From Kiritimatiellia bacterium (GTDB lineage: Bacteria; Verrucomicrobiota; Kiritimatiellia; RFP12; UBA1067), in contig JAFSTA010000116.1 of assembly GCA_017450695.1 (NCBI GenBank), forward strand, positions 1-46,370: a stretch of 46,370 nt of DNA, written 5' to 3'. The notes under the pieces are model-generated. The model was not told where the DNA came from, made no database searches, and was given only the letters and a program-made list of their open reading frames with translations. A program made the position numbers and the translations under genes. This document shows positions 34,163 to 42,361 of this stretch, in pieces (the first letter of the stretch is position 1; every line of letters begins with the position of its first letter).

Positions 34163-34702
34163 ATGAACATCCAAAACATTCCACCGGTTCCGGAACTGGA
34201 ACCAGAGTCAGAAGAGGTTTTGCAGGCGAAACACCTGCTGAAAACAAACGGGTATCTTCTTTTCCCATACAGGCGGAGTGCGCAGAGGTTTTGTCGCTTA
34301 TTCCGTGTACTTGGAAGACAGATAACCATTTTAAAAACCAGTTTTTCGAATAGCACAAGGGAAAAACCGCAACATTCAGCAGTCGTAGCGGGAGAGCCGT
34401 CATCCGATGGATTTACGCGAGAACCGTCCACTGTCCCATCCCAATGCTGTGAAAGTTGTGGAGCGGAACTGGCACAGGGGGCGCGTTTCTGCCGAAAGTG
34501 TGGAACACCCACCGCCCAGCTTACCCCTGCGACGCCGGAATCCCAAACGGAAACAAGCGTACTTGAACCGGACTCCAGCGAAAACACACTGACAACAGAA
34601 GTGTCCCAGCTGTCTGCTGAACGGTGTCCCGCTTGCGGCACGGAACTGACACAAGGTGTACGTTTCTGCCGGAAGTGTGGAATATCCGTAGCCCACGAAT
34701 AG
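34163..34702 (+). CDS. Double zinc-ribbon protein
   Basis: 179 residues; GGAGGTGCATTC before ATG 34163. The N-terminal half is unremarkable and partly basic. The C-terminal half has two zinc ribbons: CCESCGAELAQGARFCRKCG and CPACGTELTQGVRFCRKCG, joined by a Thr/Ser/Glu-rich linker. Such ribbons occur in bacterial membrane-associated or DNA-binding adaptors; no function can be assigned. It lies between the 34-residue ribbon protein and the Sel1-repeat protein, all on the same strand with short gaps, so a small operon is likely. Confidence 0.72.
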   Translation: MNIQNIPPVPELEPESEEVLQAKHLLKTNGYLLFPYRRSAQRFCRLFRVLGRQITILKTSFSNSTREKPQHSAVVAGEPSSDGFTREPSTVPSQCCESCGAELAQGARFCRKCGTPTAQLTPATPESQTETSVLEPDSSENTLTTEVSQLSAERCPACGTELTQGVRFCRKCGISVAHE

Positions 34703-34753
34703 TGACTAGCTAGTTTCAAAGGATCTTGAATAACCAACCAAGGAGACGACAAA

Positions 34754-35770
34754 ATGTGCATGTGCGACAAATGCGGAAACAAAGTGGAGAAAGGCGATAT
34801 CTTTTGCCCGATGTGTGGAAATAAGCTCGGAAACCTTTTGGAAAAGGAAGGTGATGACAATTGCTCTGACGCACTAGTTGACAAGGACATATCGAGTTCA
34901 AATTGCTCAAATTGCCCGGAAACAGAATCCGATTCTCAATCCGAACCGAAATCGACAACCGCACGTGACATTTTGGGAGTTGTCGTTATTCTATTGTTTG
35001 TCTTCCGACTGATATTTCGATTTGTAATGTCTCAACACAATCAAGCCAATCCGTTAGAAACCGCAAAAGTAAGAATTGCTGAAGCACAATTCGATCAGGG
35101 CGTTCGTTATTACAATGGAGATGGTGTAGTGGCGGATAAAGTGGAAGCGGCGAAATGTTTTCTCAAGGCGGCGGAACAGGGATATACCGCTGCGCAATTC
35201 AACCTCGGTCTCTGCTACGACAACGGTGAAGGCGTGGTAAAGGATCAGGCGGAGGCGGTGAAATGGTACCGTAAGGCGGCGGATCAGGGGGATGCCGATG
35301 CGCAAAGCAACCTCGGTCTCTGCTACACCACCGGTGAGGGCGTGGAAAAGGACCTGGCGGAGGCGGCGAAATGGTACCGTAAGGCAGCGGAACAGGGGTA
35401 TGCCGATGCGCAATTCAACCTCGGTCTCTGCTACGTCACCGGTGAAGGCGTGGAAGAGGATAAAGAGGGGGCTGTGAAATGGTACCGTAAGGCGGCGGAA
35501 CAGGGGGATGCCGGTGCACAATTCAAACTCGGTGTCTGTTACGACAACGGTGAGGGCGTGGAAGAGGATAAAGAGGGGGCTGTGAAATGGTACCGTAAGG
35601 CGGCGGAACAGAGGGATGCCAGTGCGCAATTCAACCTCGGCGTCTGCTACAAGAACGGTGAGGGCGTGGAGAAGGATATGACGGAAGCGGTGAAATGGTA
35701 CCGTAAGGCGGCGGAACAGGGGCATAAAAAAGCAAAAGCCGCTTTGCGAAAACTGAATGCAAACAAGTAG
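34754..35770 (+). CDS. Zinc-ribbon, membrane-anchored Sel1-repeat protein
   Basis: 338 residues; AAGGAGACGACAAA before ATG 34754. Layout: zinc ribbon (CDKCGN...DIFCPMCGN, residues 4-25), an acidic/Ser-rich linker, one transmembrane segment (ILGVVVILLFVFRLIFRFVM, about 76-95), then six tandem Sel1-like repeats of exactly 36 residues (AQFNLGLCYxxGEGVxxDxxEAVKWYRKAAEQG). The 108-bp DNA units are very similar, which suggests recent expansion. Sel1/TPR proteins scaffold protein complexes or sense the envelope. The DNA is visibly less GC-rich than the flanking genes, a possible sign of transfer. Confidence 0.85.
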   Translation: MCMCDKCGNKVEKGDIFCPMCGNKLGNLLEKEGDDNCSDALVDKDISSSNCSNCPETESDSQSEPKSTTARDILGVVVILLFVFRLIFRFVMSQHNQANPLETAKVRIAEAQFDQGVRYYNGDGVVADKVEAAKCFLKAAEQGYTAAQFNLGLCYDNGEGVVKDQAEAVKWYRKAADQGDADAQSNLGLCYTTGEGVEKDLAEAAKWYRKAAEQGYADAQFNLGLCYVTGEGVEEDKEGAVKWYRKAAEQGDAGAQFKLGVCYDNGEGVEEDKEGAVKWYRKAAEQRDASAQFNLGVCYKNGEGVEKDMTEAVKWYRKAAEQGHKKAKAALRKLNANK

Positions 35771-35794
35771 GCGTATTTGTTCGGTTTAGATTCC

Positions 35795-36125
35795 CCGTTG
35801 GGGTTCTCACGCAGAGAAAGCCACGAAAATAGGGACATTTTGCAGGATCGAGCAAAGTTTGGGAAGAGAAAAGAATGGATCGATTCTTCACCAAACGGGT
35901 GAAGCGAAAACCACATGGCAAACCGTCATAAACTTGCCGAATCTCCGCGCCTCCGTGCCTCTGCGTGAGATCAATACCGTTGTTCGGGAAAGGTAACAGT
36001 GGAACAATGAAGTCATCCGAATTGAATCCCTCGCGCATGGCGTGAGCGGGGGGTTTATAGGTAAGTTTTCAGACAGGATTTACAGGATTCGCGACAGGTT
36101 GGAATCTTGTAAATCCTGTCAAAGT
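35795..36125. repeat. Dispersed-repeat region with an 18-bp-arm palindrome
   Basis: Contains TTCTCACGCAGAGAAAGCCACG (split: TTCTCACGCAGAG, 35806-35818) and its counterpart CTCCGTGCCTCTGCGTGAG (about 35950-35968), then GACAGGATTTACAGGATT (36072-36089) facing AATCTTGTAAATCCTGTC (36103-36120), with 17 of 18 bases paired. Similar CAGGATTTACAGGATT and CTCTGCGTGAG sequences are scattered through many environmental genomes (general recollection). No gene is seen in 35771-36324. Confidence 0.65.
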
Positions 36126-36255
36126 TATAACACGAGGGTGGCCCGCCCCTTCTTCACGGTGGGGAATAGAAATGAGGGTAAGTTTTGTCTCGTGCTCCGT
36201 CGCGACCGCAATGCTTACCCGGCCTAACTGGCCAACTGATAGGAAAAGCAAGGAA

Positions 36256-36305
36256 AAAGTACCTTGAAAAACATAAAGTGGATATTGTATAATTCAAGGC
36301 ACTTT
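36256..36305 (+). promoter_or_regulatory. Promoter flanked by an inverted repeat (probable operator)
   Basis: AAAGTACCTTGAA (36256-36268) and TTCAAGGCACTTT (36293-36305) are inverted repeats with one mismatch. The -35 TTGAAA (36264-36269) lies in the left arm; the -10 TATAAT (36288-36293, spacer 18) touches the right arm. A dimeric repressor bound here would block the promoter. Confidence 0.7.
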
Positions 36306-36324
36306 AAGCAGGGAATTTTCGTTT

Positions 36325-37572
36325 ATGAATTACCATCACCGCCATTTAGAGGCCGAAATCAAGGAATGCAGTGGATTTTCCAAGGCAATCTTGCTTGTTG
36401 GCGCGCGACAAGTCGGGAAGACAACCTTATTACGCCATGCGTTCCCGGATTTCAAGGTTATCACCTTCGATCCAGTCATGGATATCATGCAAGCCCGGAG
36501 TAATCCGGACCTGTTTCTGGAAAGCGTGGGAAGACAAGTTGTCCTAGATGAAGTCCAATATGCACCAGAACTTTTCCCGGCGTTGAAGCGCCGCATGGAC
36601 GCCTGCGAAGAATCGGGGCAATATGTTTTGACAGGTTCACAGAACCCGATGTTGCTCAAGCAGATTGCGGAGAGCTTGGCCGGAAGGGTTACGATATTTG
36701 AACTGGAATCTTATACCGTGCAGGAGAGGCTTCCTGGTGGCGATGCCGCCATGCCGTGGCTCGCCCAGTTTCTGGAAAACGGATGTGACTGGAAACGCAT
36801 ATCATTGGATGACGGACAGGAAACGCATGAATCTTTGATGGAGGTATTATGGCGCGGTAGCCTGCCGGAAGCCGCGCGGCTCCCCATGCACCAAGTAAGA
36901 CGTTATCTCTCATCGTATATCCAGACGTATCTCGAACGCGATGTGCGAATTGCGGGACGGGTAGATGACATAGAAAAGTTCTCCCAGTTTCTCGCGCTGT
37001 GCGCAGCGTTGTCCGGACAGGTCGTGAATCGCGCGAAGCTCGGACGAGAAATCGGTATCGCGCCCGCGACGGCAGACAAATGGCTCTCCGTTCTCAAAGC
37101 AACATTCCAGTGGCATGAGCTTCCCCCTTGGCGTGGCAACGCGATCAAGCGTATAAGCTGTAAGCCTAAGGGGCTGTTCGCAGACACGGGTATTCTCTCG
37201 CACCTGCTGCGACTGTCATCACCGGATGCCATCCTCGCTGCGCCGCAACGTGGTGCCATGTTCGAGACGTTCGTGGGGAACGAGATTCGCAAGTCACTAT
37301 TCCGTTTTGCGGGTGGCATTGGGCACTATCATTGGCGTACGGATTCAGGAGCGGAAGTGGATAATGTGATTGAAGTTGACGGCAGACTTCATCCGTTCGA
37401 GGTCAAATGTAAAGACCACCTCAACGCATACGATATGCGGGGAATTCACGCTTTCCGCGAGACATACGAAGATCGCGTCGGACAGGGAGCGATCATCTAC
37501 GCCGGCCGAGATTCGTACAAGTTAGATGACAAAACCTGGGCTATCCCGTGGATGATTCGAACACCGAATTGA
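36325..37572 (+). CDS. DUF4143-type AAA ATPase, copy 1
   Basis: 415 residues. AGGGA is about 11 nt before ATG 36325. The N-terminal AAA domain has Walker [15 protein letters not shown], Walker [31 protein letters not shown] and [12 protein letters not shown]. The C-terminal DUF4143 domain contains [58 protein letters not shown] and [20 protein letters not shown] (a restriction-endonuclease-like core). The family is very widespread, often stand-alone and laterally transferred; a role in defence or as a toxin-like module is suspected but not established. The promoter lies inside an inverted repeat. Confidence 0.85.
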   Translation: MNYHHRHLEAEIKECSGFSKAILLVGARQVGKTTLLRHAFPDFKVITFDPVMDIMQARSNPDLFLESVGRQVVLDEVQYAPELFPALKRRMDACEESGQYVLTGSQNPMLLKQIAESLAGRVTIFELESYTVQERLPGGDAAMPWLAQFLENGCDWKRISLDDGQETHESLMEVLWRGSLPEAARLPMHQVRRYLSSYIQTYLERDVRIAGRVDDIEKFSQFLALCAALSGQVVNRAKLGREIGIAPATADKWLSVLKATFQWHELPPWRGNAIKRISCKPKGLFADTGILSHLLRLSSPDAILAAPQRGAMFETFVGNEIRKSLFRFAGGIGHYHWRTDSGAEVDNVIEVDGRLHPFEVKCKDHLNAYDMRGIHAFRETYEDRVGQGAIIYAGRDSYKLDDKTWAIPWMIRTPN

Positions 37573-37900
37573 ACCCCTCCAACCAGCTTGTCATGTTCGT
37601 GTGTTTAGACGTGTCAAACCGGTGGTAGGCAGTACGCGGGACACGAATAGACACGAGATATGGGACGCGAGACTCTTCCGTCGGTACCGATTTCTTGCTG
37701 GGCATGGCTGGTGGGCGAACCGTCCCCGGCGAGCTGGAATCTCAGCGGCTCACCCGGAGGATTCGCCCCATTCGCCCCACCCCTCGACATCGATTGGAAC
37801 CACGGAAAAGTTATTGGAATCAAGTCACGTGCGGCGTTGGCGTGGGCGGGCTAACAGCCAGCAGCTAACAGCTTATCCATTCGGCTTTTCTTCAGGCAGC
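37573..37900. other. Intergenic region with dispersed-repeat fragments
   Basis: I see no gene. GGACACGAATAGACACGAG (about 37639-37657) is partly mirrored by TCGTGTGTTTAGACGTGTC, of the scattered repeat type also seen at 41748. It ends with repeated GCTAACAG units just before the promoter of the next gene. Confidence 0.45.
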
Positions 37901-37903
37901 CGT

Positions 37904-37914
37904 TTTGCTAGACT
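37904..37914 (+). promoter_or_regulatory. Extended -10 of the mutarotase gene
   Basis: TTTGCTAGACT (37904-37914) matches the window's TTTG(C/G)TAnnnT box. AAAGGAAG at 37928-37935 is the ribosome site, 7 nt from ATG 37943. Confidence 0.6.
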
Positions 37915-37942
37915 GTCTTCTCAAAGAAAGGAAGCACGTCTT

Positions 37943-38380
37943 ATGTTGAAAGGTATTTCTCCCCTGATCTCCCCAGACCTTCTCGCCGCCCTCTCCCGCA
38001 TGGGACACGGCGATGAACTGATTCTGGCGGATGCGCATTTTCCTGCGGAAACGTTCGGCACCCGTCTCGTGTTGCGCGCGGACGGAATCGACGCCGCCAG
38101 TCTGCTTGATGCGATCCTTCCCCTCTTCGAACTGGATGCGTATGTGGAAGCGCCGGTTTTGACGATGGAGGCGGTCGCGGGCGATACGCTGGATCCCGCC
38201 GTGGAGGCTTCGTACCGCGCCGCCTTGGACCGCCACGCGTGCGGCTGGGCGAAGATGGCACGGCTGGAACGTTTCGCGTTTTACGAACGCGCCAAATCCG
38301 CCTTCCTTATCGTGGTGACGGGCGAGACGCGGAAATACGGAAACGTGCTTCTCAAAAAAGGCGTCACTCCGCTTCCGTAA
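37943..38380 (+). CDS. L-fucose mutarotase-like (RbsD/FucU family) protein
   Basis: 145 residues, a typical family length (about 140). It begins [20 protein letters not shown] and [14 protein letters not shown] with His22, Asp30 and His32 at the positions used in FucU/RbsD sugar binding, and ends with [15 protein letters not shown] (the FucU-type Tyr-Gly-Asn/Cys tail). It converts alpha and beta anomers of L-fucose or a similar sugar in the cytoplasm. This fits a fucose-rich mucin or plant-glycan diet, but no other fucose genes are near. It has its own promoter and sits between the two DUF4143 ATPase genes. Confidence 0.9.
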   Translation: MLKGISPLISPDLLAALSRMGHGDELILADAHFPAETFGTRLVLRADGIDAASLLDAILPLFELDAYVEAPVLTMEAVAGDTLDPAVEASYRAALDRHACGWAKMARLERFAFYERAKSAFLIVVTGETRKYGNVLLKKGVTPLP

Positions 38381-38390
38381 ACGGGGAAAA

Positions 38391-38630
38391 ACAGAAAGGT
38401 ATTCGGAGTGAAGTACACTTCGTGCTACGTGTCGCTTCACTCCTAAGTGCCCTTGCGGGCTAATTGCGGTCACCGGGGACGGCGACCCTCCCGTTTTCTG
38501 CGCGTGGGAATTGCGGTTGCGCCCGCAAGCGCAGGAGGGACATTGCTTTCGCGGCGGGGATTCTTGGAGTTTCGGAGACGGGGGCGGGGGTTCTCCAAGA
38601 CTCCGAAAATCCCGCATAGCACCCTTTCGC
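38391..38630. repeat. Intergenic hairpin mosaic
   Basis: CTACGTGTCGCTTCACTCCTAA and GCCC-TTGC-GGGC (about 38450) match 20371-20410. GGAGTTTCGGAG (38566-38577) faces CTCCGAAA (38601-38608), the same module as 40081-40123. No gene is seen. Confidence 0.62.
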
Positions 38631-38640
38631 ATATCGTGCA

Positions 38641-38696
38641 AATCTTACATTCAAAGTAAGATTTGCATGGACGAAGCCGCATGAAAATGATACACT
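38641..38696 (+). promoter_or_regulatory. Inverted repeat and -10 before the second DUF4143 gene
   Basis: AATCTTAC (38641-38648) and GTAAGATT (38656-38663) form a perfect 8-bp inverted repeat around ATTCAAA. TGATACACT (-10 TACACT, 38691-38696) lies 7 nt before ATG 38704, so the transcript would be essentially leaderless. The -35 is unclear. Confidence 0.5.
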
Positions 38697-38703
38697 ATGC
38701 GCC

Positions 38704-39885
38704 ATGAACAACTACCGAAAGAGAGTGTTGGGAGAGAAGATTCTCCGATGGGCGCGGCAGTATCCTGTCGTCACATTGACAGGCCCTCGGCAAAGCGGCA
38801 AGACAACGCTTGCGAAATCCCTCTTTCCGAATTATGGCTACACGAATCTTGAAAATCCCGTCGAGCGAGACTATGCATCCAGTGATCCGGTCGCGTTTCT
38901 CGGAGGTTTTCAGGGCGGGGTCATCATCGATGAGATTCAGAGGGTACCGTCATTACTTTCCTACATCCAGTGTATCGTGGACGAGACCCCGAACAAACAC
39001 GGACGGTTTATCCTGACCGGGAGCCAGAACCTCTCGCTCATGAGGGGCGTATCGCAGTCCTTGGCAGGCAGAACCGCACTCGCCACGCTCTTGCCTTTCT
39101 CGCTCGCGGAGCTTGGCAGCATCCAGGATCTGTGGAAGACCCTGTGGCACGGATTCTTCCCGCGAATCCTCCACGACCGGCTCAACCCGACCGAGGCGCT
39201 TGCCTTCTACACGGCGACCTACCTTGAACGCGACGTACGCGAACTCGTGAAGGTCAAGGATCTTTCCCGGTTCTCGCAGTTCCTCCGCCTGTGCGCTGGA
39301 CGAACGGGACAGTTGTTGAATGCGGCGAATTTGGCGGCAGACTGTGGAATCGCGGGGAAGACCGCGCTGGAGTGGATTTCCATCCTTGAGACAAGCTACA
39401 TCGTGAAACGGCTTCCGCCGTGGTTCGCGAACATTTCCAAGCGCCTTTCGAAAACGCCCAAGATTTATTTCCTCGATACGGGACTCGTGTGTTACCTGCT
39501 AGGCATCATCTCGCCGGACCAGTTGGCAAAACACCCCCTTCGCGGCGCCATCTTTGAGACGTTTGTCATGACCGAGTTTTGGAAACACTACGCAAACCAC
39601 GGTGTGGGAGACAGTCTTTTCCACTACCGAGACGGGGCACAACGCGAGATTGACCTGGTGGATGAAGGTCGGGCAACCAGACTGCTTGTGGAAATCAAAA
39701 GCGGACAGACGCCAAACGCGGAATGGGGTGAAACATTACATCGCCTTTCAAGTCTCTTCCCCGATTCATCGCAGCTTTGCGTCGTCTATGGCGGAAAGGC
39801 GGAACAAACACGATCCGGCGTTCAGTACATCACGTGGTCGCAACTTGGTGAAAAGCTGACGGGCAAGGCGCAAGGCGCCAGCTGA
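38704..39885 (+). CDS. DUF4143-type AAA ATPase, copy 2
   Basis: 393 residues. Walker A LTGPRQSGKTTLAKSLFP, Walker B VIIDEIQRVPSLLSYIQ, FILTGSQNLSLMRG, LAGRTALATLLPFSLAEL; then DUF4143: [77 protein letters not shown] and REIDLVDEG...LLVEIKSGQT (nuclease-like core). It is more distant from copy 1 than a recent duplicate would be. The start lacks a Shine-Dalgarno site. The C-terminal residues (KAQGAS) and TGA stop are read from a GGCGC-CAGCTGAGAAGCGGGG repeat box, so the repeat has supplied the end of the gene. Confidence 0.86.
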   Translation: MNNYRKRVLGEKILRWARQYPVVTLTGPRQSGKTTLAKSLFPNYGYTNLENPVERDYASSDPVAFLGGFQGGVIIDEIQRVPSLLSYIQCIVDETPNKHGRFILTGSQNLSLMRGVSQSLAGRTALATLLPFSLAELGSIQDLWKTLWHGFFPRILHDRLNPTEALAFYTATYLERDVRELVKVKDLSRFSQFLRLCAGRTGQLLNAANLAADCGIAGKTALEWISILETSYIVKRLPPWFANISKRLSKTPKIYFLDTGLVCYLLGIISPDQLAKHPLRGAIFETFVMTEFWKHYANHGVGDSLFHYRDGAQREIDLVDEGRATRLLVEIKSGQTPNAEWGETLHRLSSLFPDSSQLCVVYGGKAEQTRSGVQYITWSQLGEKLTGKAQGAS

Positions 39886-40285
39886 GAAGCGGGGAAGCTA
39901 AGAAGATGGGGACACATGACAAGCGACGGGCGACATGCACGTGTCGGCAAGTCGGGAATGTCGTTACGCCTGTCGCGTGTTGTACGTCATCGTTACATTT
40001 CCTGACGCAGAATGGGAGGGACGCACTCCGTCGCGTCCGCAAACGCAGGACCGTTTTCTGCTTTCGCGGCGGGGAGTCTTGGAGTTTCGGAGACAAGGGC
40101 GGGGGCCAAGCCTCCGAAACTCCCGGCACTGAAAGGAACGTTGATCCCAGATTCGTCGTGCGGTCGCGACGGAGCGCGACCCTGCGTGAGGCGGAGAAAA
40201 GCGACAGGAGTGTCGCTTCTCCGATGCACGAAATTCAGTACTGGCGGTTCCAGCGGCCTTTGGGCTGGAATGGCGGGAGGGAATT
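39886..40285. repeat. Hairpin mosaic including a 12-bp perfect inverted repeat
   Basis: 39886-40030 is similar to 765-905 (AAGATGGGGAC, GACAAGCGAC, TGTCGCGTG, ACGCAGAATGGGA). GGAGTTTCGGAG (40081-40092) and CTCCGAAACTCC (40112-40123) are perfect inverted repeats. AAGCGACA-GGAG-TGTCGCTT follows at about 40199-40218. No gene is seen. Confidence 0.72.
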
Positions 40286-40294
40286 TGCTAAGAT
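40284..40294 (+). promoter_or_regulatory. Extended -10 of the second phosphoesterase gene
   Basis: TTTGCTAAGAT (40284-40294), the same box as at the other genes. The ribosome site AAAGGA is at 40313-40318. Confidence 0.5.
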
Positions 40295-40325
40295 GGGGCT
40301 CGATGAAATGAGAAAGGATCGCGAG

Positions 40326-41279
40326 ATGAGAAGACGGGATTTTTTAGGCGGGGTATTGGCGGCGGCGACTGCGCTGCCGCATCTGGCAACGGCGCAGGAA
40401 ACGGGGAGCCAGTCGTTCGACCGTGGGACGGTGACGGGAACGGGGTTGAAATACCGGTTCGTCTGTCCCGCCTTGCGCGAGCGGGTACACATCTACGTAA
40501 TCGGCGACACGCACATCGGCGACGATGACGAGCGCGGCAAACCGTTCGAGCGGTACAGTGCGCGCATGGCCGCCGCGTACAGCAAGTTCGACCGTCGCGG
40601 CAACCTCGCGAAAGCGGTGAAGCAGGCGGCGGAGAAACAGGTGGACTTCGTTGCACTGGTCGGGGACATCATCAGCTATCCGAGCCATTCCGGCGTCGAG
40701 TACATCCGGCGGACGATGGACGGAGGCGGGGTGCCGTGGGCATACATTTCGGGTAATCACGACTGGCACTACGAGGGCGAGGAAGGACCGCAGACGATGT
40801 TGCGCGCACGGTGGGCGGAGAAGCGGCTGAAGCCTCTCTACCAAGATGAGAACCTGCTGATGTTCGCGAAAGTCGTCAAGGGATTGCGTCTGCTTTTCGT
40901 CGATGACTCGGTCTATCAGATCCTGCCCGAACAACTGGATTTCCTGAAGAGCGAACTGGCGAAGGGTGAACCGACCATTCTGCTCATGCACATTCCGATC
41001 TACACGCCCGGACGTGGAATCACGCTAGGGTCCCCCGACTGGGGATGGGATGTGGACAAAGGCTGGAAGATCGAAGGGCGCGAACGCTGGCCGAAAGAGG
41101 GCTGCGGTGAAACGACGAAAGAGTTCTGCCGTCTGGCGTTGACCGCGCCGAATCTGCTGGGGATTTTCACAGGGCACCACCACCGGTATGAGATGGACAA
41201 TGTACACGGGTTGACGCAACTCGTCACGCCCGGGCATTTCGCGGAGCCCGACGCCTTCCTCGATTTGACGTTTGGGTAA
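40326..41279 (+). CDS. Tat-exported metallophosphoesterase
   Basis: 317 residues. ATG 40326 is chosen because AAAGGA lies about 7 nt upstream and the product begins with a twin-arginine signal (MRRRDFLGGVLAAATALPHL); in-frame ATGs at 40293 and 40308 precede it. All calcineurin-like motifs are present: VIGDTHIGDDDE, ALVGDIISYP, ISGNHDWHYEGE, LLMHIPIYTPG and FTGHHHRYE. It would hydrolyse a phosphoester or act as a nucleotidase outside the cytoplasm. It differs from the 575-residue protein in lacking the long C-terminal extension. A clear terminator follows. Confidence 0.88.
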   Translation: MRRRDFLGGVLAAATALPHLATAQETGSQSFDRGTVTGTGLKYRFVCPALRERVHIYVIGDTHIGDDDERGKPFERYSARMAAAYSKFDRRGNLAKAVKQAAEKQVDFVALVGDIISYPSHSGVEYIRRTMDGGGVPWAYISGNHDWHYEGEEGPQTMLRARWAEKRLKPLYQDENLLMFAKVVKGLRLLFVDDSVYQILPEQLDFLKSELAKGEPTILLMHIPIYTPGRGITLGSPDWGWDVDKGWKIEGRERWPKEGCGETTKEFCRLALTAPNLLGIFTGHHHRYEMDNVHGLTQLVTPGHFAEPDAFLDLTFG

Positions 41280-41308
41280 AGGACAAGGAAACTGATAAAA
41301 ACAACGTG

Positions 41309-41346
41309 AAGAGGTGCGCGGACCAACTCGCCCGCACCTTTTTTCG
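41309..41346 (+). terminator. Rho-independent terminator
   Basis: AGGTGCG (41312-41318) and CGCACCT (41333-41339), followed by TTTTTT, about 30 nt after the phosphoesterase stop codon. It is the clearest intrinsic terminator in the window. Confidence 0.85.
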
Positions 41347-41394
41347 CGGTCACCGCCGATACGCTTTTGGTATCCTTTCGTCTGAACGCGGACG

Positions 41395-42000
41395 GGTGAA
41401 CCCGCGTATCCAATGCCCGTTGTTTCAAATCGTTGTGTCCCATCATTCCAAGAAACGGCGGTCGAATTACAGAGATGCGCCCAAATTCCTCCGCCGCAGA
41501 TTGCCTCGCCTGTAAGTTTGGTTGGTAAGCGTGTCGAGTATCGGCACAAGTTGTAACTGTAATCCTTTGTTGGAAGTCTCACGCAAAGACGCAGAGGCGC
41601 AGAGTACGCGAAAAACATGGGGGAATAACGACTTTTCGCCCCCAAACGTACACGTGGCGGCAGAAAAGCGATTCACCCAAATGGTGAAAGGCCGTCCTGT
41701 TCCGTGGTGCCGATATTCCGACTGGAGGTTCCTTTCAAGAAACCGCTGAATACACGGAACTCACAGAATCGCCGTTCTTAGAAACTTATGAATTCCCGTG
41801 TATTCCCCGTGCGTTCCGTGGTTTTTCAACTTATCCAACAGAGGAAAAAGGGGGGAAGGACACAATTGGGAGGGGCGAATGTCCTCATCCGCCCAACAAC
41901 TCGACACCCTCCCGACATACACGCCCGCTGTTTCCCGCGTCTCTACGCGAAGCGCCGCCGCCAGTACCATCTTCATCGTTTTACGCATCGCATTTTCCTT
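41395..42000. other. Intergenic region with dispersed repeats
   Basis: I see no gene. TCTCACGCAAAGACGCAGAG (41578-41597) is the scattered GCAGAG repeat. GAATACACGG (41748-41757) faces CCGTGTATTC (41796-41805), followed by CCCGTGCGTTCCGTGG. Both look like repeats widely distributed among unrelated bacteria (general recollection). Confidence 0.55.
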
Positions 42001-42025
42001 TCAGCAAAAAATCGCCCAAACCGCA

Positions 42026-42054
42026 TTGACAATGTGCGATATTTTCTGTAAAAT
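42026..42054 (+). promoter_or_regulatory. Promoter and likely operator of the toxin-antitoxin pair
   Basis: TTGACA (42026-42031), 17 bp, TAAAAT (42049-42054). Overlapping symmetry (TGACA..TGTCA; ATTTT-CTGT-AAAAT) suggests autoregulation by the antitoxin, as in DinJ/RelB systems. AAAGGAG at 42074-42080 serves ATG 42089. Confidence 0.75.
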
Positions 42055-42088
42055 GTCATCGTTTTTACCAACCAAAGGAGCATTTGCC

Positions 42089-42361
42089 ATGACAACCACG
42101 CTTTCCATCCGCATTGACGAAGAACTCAAGGCCGAGGCCGAGGAGTTCTTCTCCGACATCGGCATGAACATGACCACCGCCATCACCTGCTTCTTCAAGA
42201 AGTGCCTCGACGGGGGCGAGATCCCCTTCAAGCTCGGACGCCGCAAGCATATCCCGAACGCGGAGACGATCGCCGCGTTGGAGGAAAGCGACCGCATCGC
42301 CAACGACCCGACCCGTAAACGGTACACACTTGAAGAAGCGTTGGAGGAGTTAAAGCGATGA
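42089..42361 (+). CDS. RelB/DinJ-family antitoxin
   Basis: 90 residues. The N-terminal MTTTLSIRIDEELKAEAEEF and DIGMNMTTAITCFFKKCL form the ribbon-helix-helix dimer typical of DinJ, which binds the operator. The C-terminal part (AALEESDRIANDPTRKRYTLEEALEEL) would wrap the toxin. A good Shine-Dalgarno site and consensus promoter precede it. The last four bases, ATGA, overlap the start of the toxin gene, so translation is coupled. Confidence 0.92.
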   Translation: MTTTLSIRIDEELKAEAEEFFSDIGMNMTTAITCFFKKCLDGGEIPFKLGRRKHIPNAETIAALEESDRIANDPTRKRYTLEEALEELKR

